The position numbers and the translations under genes are program-made. Shown piece after piece: positions 60,413-64,000 of a stretch of 64,000 nt of DNA. The first letter of the stretch is position 1; every line of letters starts with the position of its first letter. Source of the stretch: Amphiduros pacificus (taxonomy: Eukaryota > Annelida > Polychaeta > Phyllodocida > Hesionidae); assembly GCA_949316495.1 (NCBI GenBank), contig OX439004.1, positions 38,632,561 through 38,696,560 of the forward strand. The letters run 5' to 3'. The notes below the pieces were generated by a model. That model was not told the DNA's origin and made no database searches. It saw nothing but the letters and a program-made list of their open reading frames with translations.

Positions 60413-62056
60413 AACTGAAATAAATCATCAAAGATCCTCTTGCCGAAGATATGACATGATTTTCTTATCAATAGGAGTTGGGTGTATGGATCGGGACCTG
60501 TTTGTCCAGTGTGCCCCTAAGTGCTGGAAGGTGCGAGTATGCCAGACTGGGAACAAGTGTTAGGGACGTTGCTAAGCTCAACATTGATTACTTTAAGGAA
60601 ATAGATATTTGCCAGGTTATAGAGCTATCCATTTGTACACATGATCCCAATCTATTCGCGAGATAAATGGCATCTTCAGTATTGATTGATTTAGCGTTTA
60701 CTTTGATTACTATTGTGCGGAAAAACGAGCGGAATATTATTTTCCTTCTATCTGTGATATGTAAGATTGCATTTTGTGAACAATTATTTCGATAACGGCA
60801 ATTTAGTTAAGAACAACTCCTTAAAATCAGTTATGTATATGCTCTTTATTTGTAAATACAGTAAAGATGAAAGCATTAATATTACTATCATAATTAATAT
60901 CAAGATTACACGTTTATCCTTAAAGCTACTTAATTTGATAAAACCATTGATAGCAAAATATGTGTACTAGTATGAATATGCTGTACTATGCTGATAGGTC
61001 TTTGGGCGCCATTTTCAGGATACAGTATGCATAAAAAGAGCTTACTGAAAGTATCTTGTTCTCTCTTTTTAGATGGACAATTGACTCAAAAACATTTCCA
61101 GGATATCTATTTTTACATAGAGATGGGATGCACGTATTGCCCAGGGCATAACATCAATACATCGTTGAATTGCATGGCTTATATAAGGATGCTGAACCGA
61201 ATAGAAAATAAAATGAAAAAATCTCCCTGTACTTGGTGCTGCCCTCTCGGGAGCAAACAACTGATGCTGCAGACTTCGTTAAATTGCGATTAAATGTCAT
61301 GCCTTCCAACTATATTATTTTACATGGTTGAGATCAAAGCATTAAGCTCAAGAACAGCAATGAAAGAATTGATTCATGTTTGGATCAATAACAGTAATAT
61401 ATTAAGCATCATCTGATGCTAACACTTGTATTGACGTATATCATTTAATGTATAATTCTTGGATCAGTCTTCATCTATAGCCCTGATATTAATATTTGAG
61501 TATAACACCAGGAAATGAATGGCTAAAAGCGTCCTGACTATTTTGTGTAGTTTTGATCTCTTGATGAAGACAATAAATTTATTCAAAGTTCTTTATGACA
61601 TTTGAAGCACCCTAACTCCGTAACTGATGGAGAAAATTGGTAAAAAAAAGTGGGAGAAGTGCAAAAGCCATTAACAATTCTGCATCTCCTATTTCTCCAG
61701 TTATAACTGCTTCTAATCTGGGAGTTTATCTCCGGAGTAGCGTAAAGTAATAAAGGAAGGAAATAATTATCAAATAATTATCATTATTCATATATATATT
61801 TATCCCACATGAAAAAGGAAGTATCAATGGATGGGTTCTTCATGATCTTCACTTTGGTCGGACGTGTTGCTATTTTCTTGATAACTCCTTAACAATGAAT
61901 GCACTTATAGGCATAGACATCGATATTGGCACAGGCAAAGGCATAAACAGTAAGATTGAGATGAAATCGTGAGAAATATCCGATACAAAGGTGATGATTA
62001 TTTTGTCAACCTTGAGTATGTAATATTTACATTTATTTCATAATATTGGCCAATAT

Positions 62057-62079
62057 CAATACCTCATAATGAGGTATTG
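62057..62079. repeat. Perfect palindrome, 11-bp arms with 1-nt centre
   Basis: CAATACCTCAT, A, ATGAGGTATTG. It is flanked by AATATTGGCCAATAT, itself a palindrome. Confidence 0.9.
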
Positions 62080-62287
62080 CCAATATCCATTCTTCCACTT
62101 CTTCATGCTTCTTTAATCACCGAAGTGCACATGCACTTGGTATCTATGGAACAGAGAAGAAGGAAACGTGAGACAGAGGAATTATACCTACATGACAAAG
62201 GACAGCTTTCAACGATACAAAGAAAAATATTCAGCTCTTAGGTAGCATTCGTCCATTGCACTTCAATATTTCCCATTTTATTCCACA

Positions 62288-62360
62288 ATATTAGCGACTC
62301 TATTTTTCAATATTCGCGACTCTATTTTTCAATATTCGCGACTCTATTTTTCAATATTCG
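62288..62360. repeat. 22-bp tandem repeat, 3 copies
   Basis: GCGACTCTATTTTTCAATAT plus TC, three near-identical copies. Confidence 0.95.
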
Positions 62361-62375
62361 TCCTAATCCCGACGA

Positions 62376-62690
62376 AACTTGACTTCTTAACTTAAAACTT
62401 CATTCTTCTCCTTCTGAATCTGATCCCTTAACGTGTAACTTGACTCCTTAAATTATAACTTAATTCTTCTCCTTCTGAATCTGATCCCTTAACGTGTAAC
62501 TTGACTCCTTAAATTATAACTTAATTCTTCTCCTTCTGAATCTGATCCCTTAACGTGTAACTTGACTCCTTAAATTATAACTTAATTCTTCTCCTTCTGA
62601 ATCTGATCCCTTAACGTGTAACTTGACTCCTTATATTATAACTTAATTCTTCTCCTTCTGTAACTTGGCCCCTTAACTTGTAACATTCAT
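62376..62690. repeat. 61-bp tandem repeat, about 5 copies
   Basis: The unit runs AATTCTTCTCCTTCTGAATC, TGATCCCTTAACGTGTAACT, TGACTCCTTAAATTATAACT, T. Four copies are nearly identical and the end copies are partial. Within each unit a shorter theme (CTTAA..TAACTTGA) repeats, so the 61-mer grew from smaller repeats. Confidence 0.95.
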
Positions 62691-62883
62691 TTACTTCTAT
62701 TAATAGGTAAGGTGTGTTTAGGGGTCCAATTCTATATATCTTCAATTTTGGCTAGGATTTCTTCCATTTTTTAAAATAATTTTTTGAAAATAACTTACAG
62801 CTATCACTACGTTTTTAAAATTATAATGTAATGTACATTTCGAAATTATCGTATGCACAAGTCTACCCCGGGGAAATATTTGA

Positions 62884-63206
<323 letters not shown>

Positions 63207-64000
63207 TCTGAAGCAAATTGCAAATATTTCCAGAATCACTACAAAAAAAGGCCCAAAGGTCATTGGCTAGATTAGAATTGTGAAATTGGAGCAGTTCCAT
63301 ATAAGCAGAATCTGGCATCTTTCAGTGGCTAATTCATAAGGGCAGCAGTTTCGCAATGAGGTCCTAAAAAACCACATGGGGAAGGGGTCGACCTCACAAG
63401 ATTTGTTTGCTGCAGGGTAAAGAGTTAGTTCAATGTGCCTCTGAATACAATTCATTCATTGCCTTGCATAGATTTTCATTTTTTATTCAATAATGGCTTT
63501 ACATCTTATTGTTGAAATATGACTTTCGGTTGGAAAAAGCTCACCGGCTAGTATTATTGAGTAGCATAATTCTAAACTATGGGCTCCCATGAAGATCTGT
63601 CCCCTGGTGTGAATTGATATCAACGACCAATCAAGAGCACAATGTATGTTGCTGCCACCTGTATATTAATTTTACCCTGATAATCACTTGTTTTCCTCAA
63701 TAAGAAATAAATCTTGAGAAAATGTTTTTTCGATTTGTGCGATCTTTTAATCAAGTCAAGATATCAATGATCAAAGACAATGTAGATTTTAATCGCCATA
63801 ACATATTAATTTTTTTGAAAATAGTGGGTGATCAATTTAATATGTAAATTCAGTTTGATTTCTTTTAACACCACGCTTCTTGACCTTATGTGAATTATAG
63901 TCACATACGATACATGCTCAAGGTTGGTCTCTTGGCCAAATTCCTTAAAGTCTAAAATCCATGATTAAAACTTCTATCGTCAGTTTGTCTTAATGAAAAT

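Overview
The window is animal genomic DNA: AT-rich, intron-rich, full of microsatellites and minisatellites, with one long spliced gene. It carries no prokaryotic operon and no retrovirus-like or reverse-transcriptase coding sequence that I can see. The main protein is clearly bilaterian in type. The repeat texture (AGGTCA-rich stretches, tRNA-derived SINEs, many minisatellites) fits a marine invertebrate, perhaps a mollusc or another lophotrochozoan, but the species cannot be fixed from the sequence.

The dominant feature is the 3' part of a polycystin-1 (PKD1) orthologue on the + strand. I could place 26 exons between 9287 and 41411. Every junction is AG/GT, and the phases join into one open frame of 6,525 nt (2,174 codons plus stop). 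In order, the protein has the end of the extracellular REJ/GAIN region, a GPS autoproteolysis site ending HL/T, transmembrane helix 1, a PLAT/LH2 domain, helices 2-5 with a very large Gln/Glu-rich third cytoplasmic loop, the TOP (polycystin extracellular) domain, the channel-like helices 6-11, and a cytoplasmic tail with a helical segment and a basic Ser-rich end. The signal peptide, LRR, PKD-repeat and early REJ exons must lie upstream of the window. Positions 1-9286 hold no exon I can support and are probably intron.

The introns hold a 43-bp minisatellite of about 32 copies (intron 1), smaller tandem arrays, GT/CT microsatellites, and CTCF-like motifs, including three evenly spaced copies just upstream of exon 15. 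The 3' UTR runs to a poly(A) signal near 42963.

From about 43 kb to the end the DNA is mostly intergenic. It holds tandem arrays of 20, 24, about 53, 41, 22 and 61 bp, AT microsatellites, a (CCCATG)n hexanucleotide array, two diverged copies of one tRNA-derived SINE family, and a CpG-rich palindromic patch. One intact 582-residue open frame without introns (53374-55122) appears to be a real gene of unknown function: an ordered N-terminal block, a long disordered middle with an acidic run, and an ordered C-terminal block.
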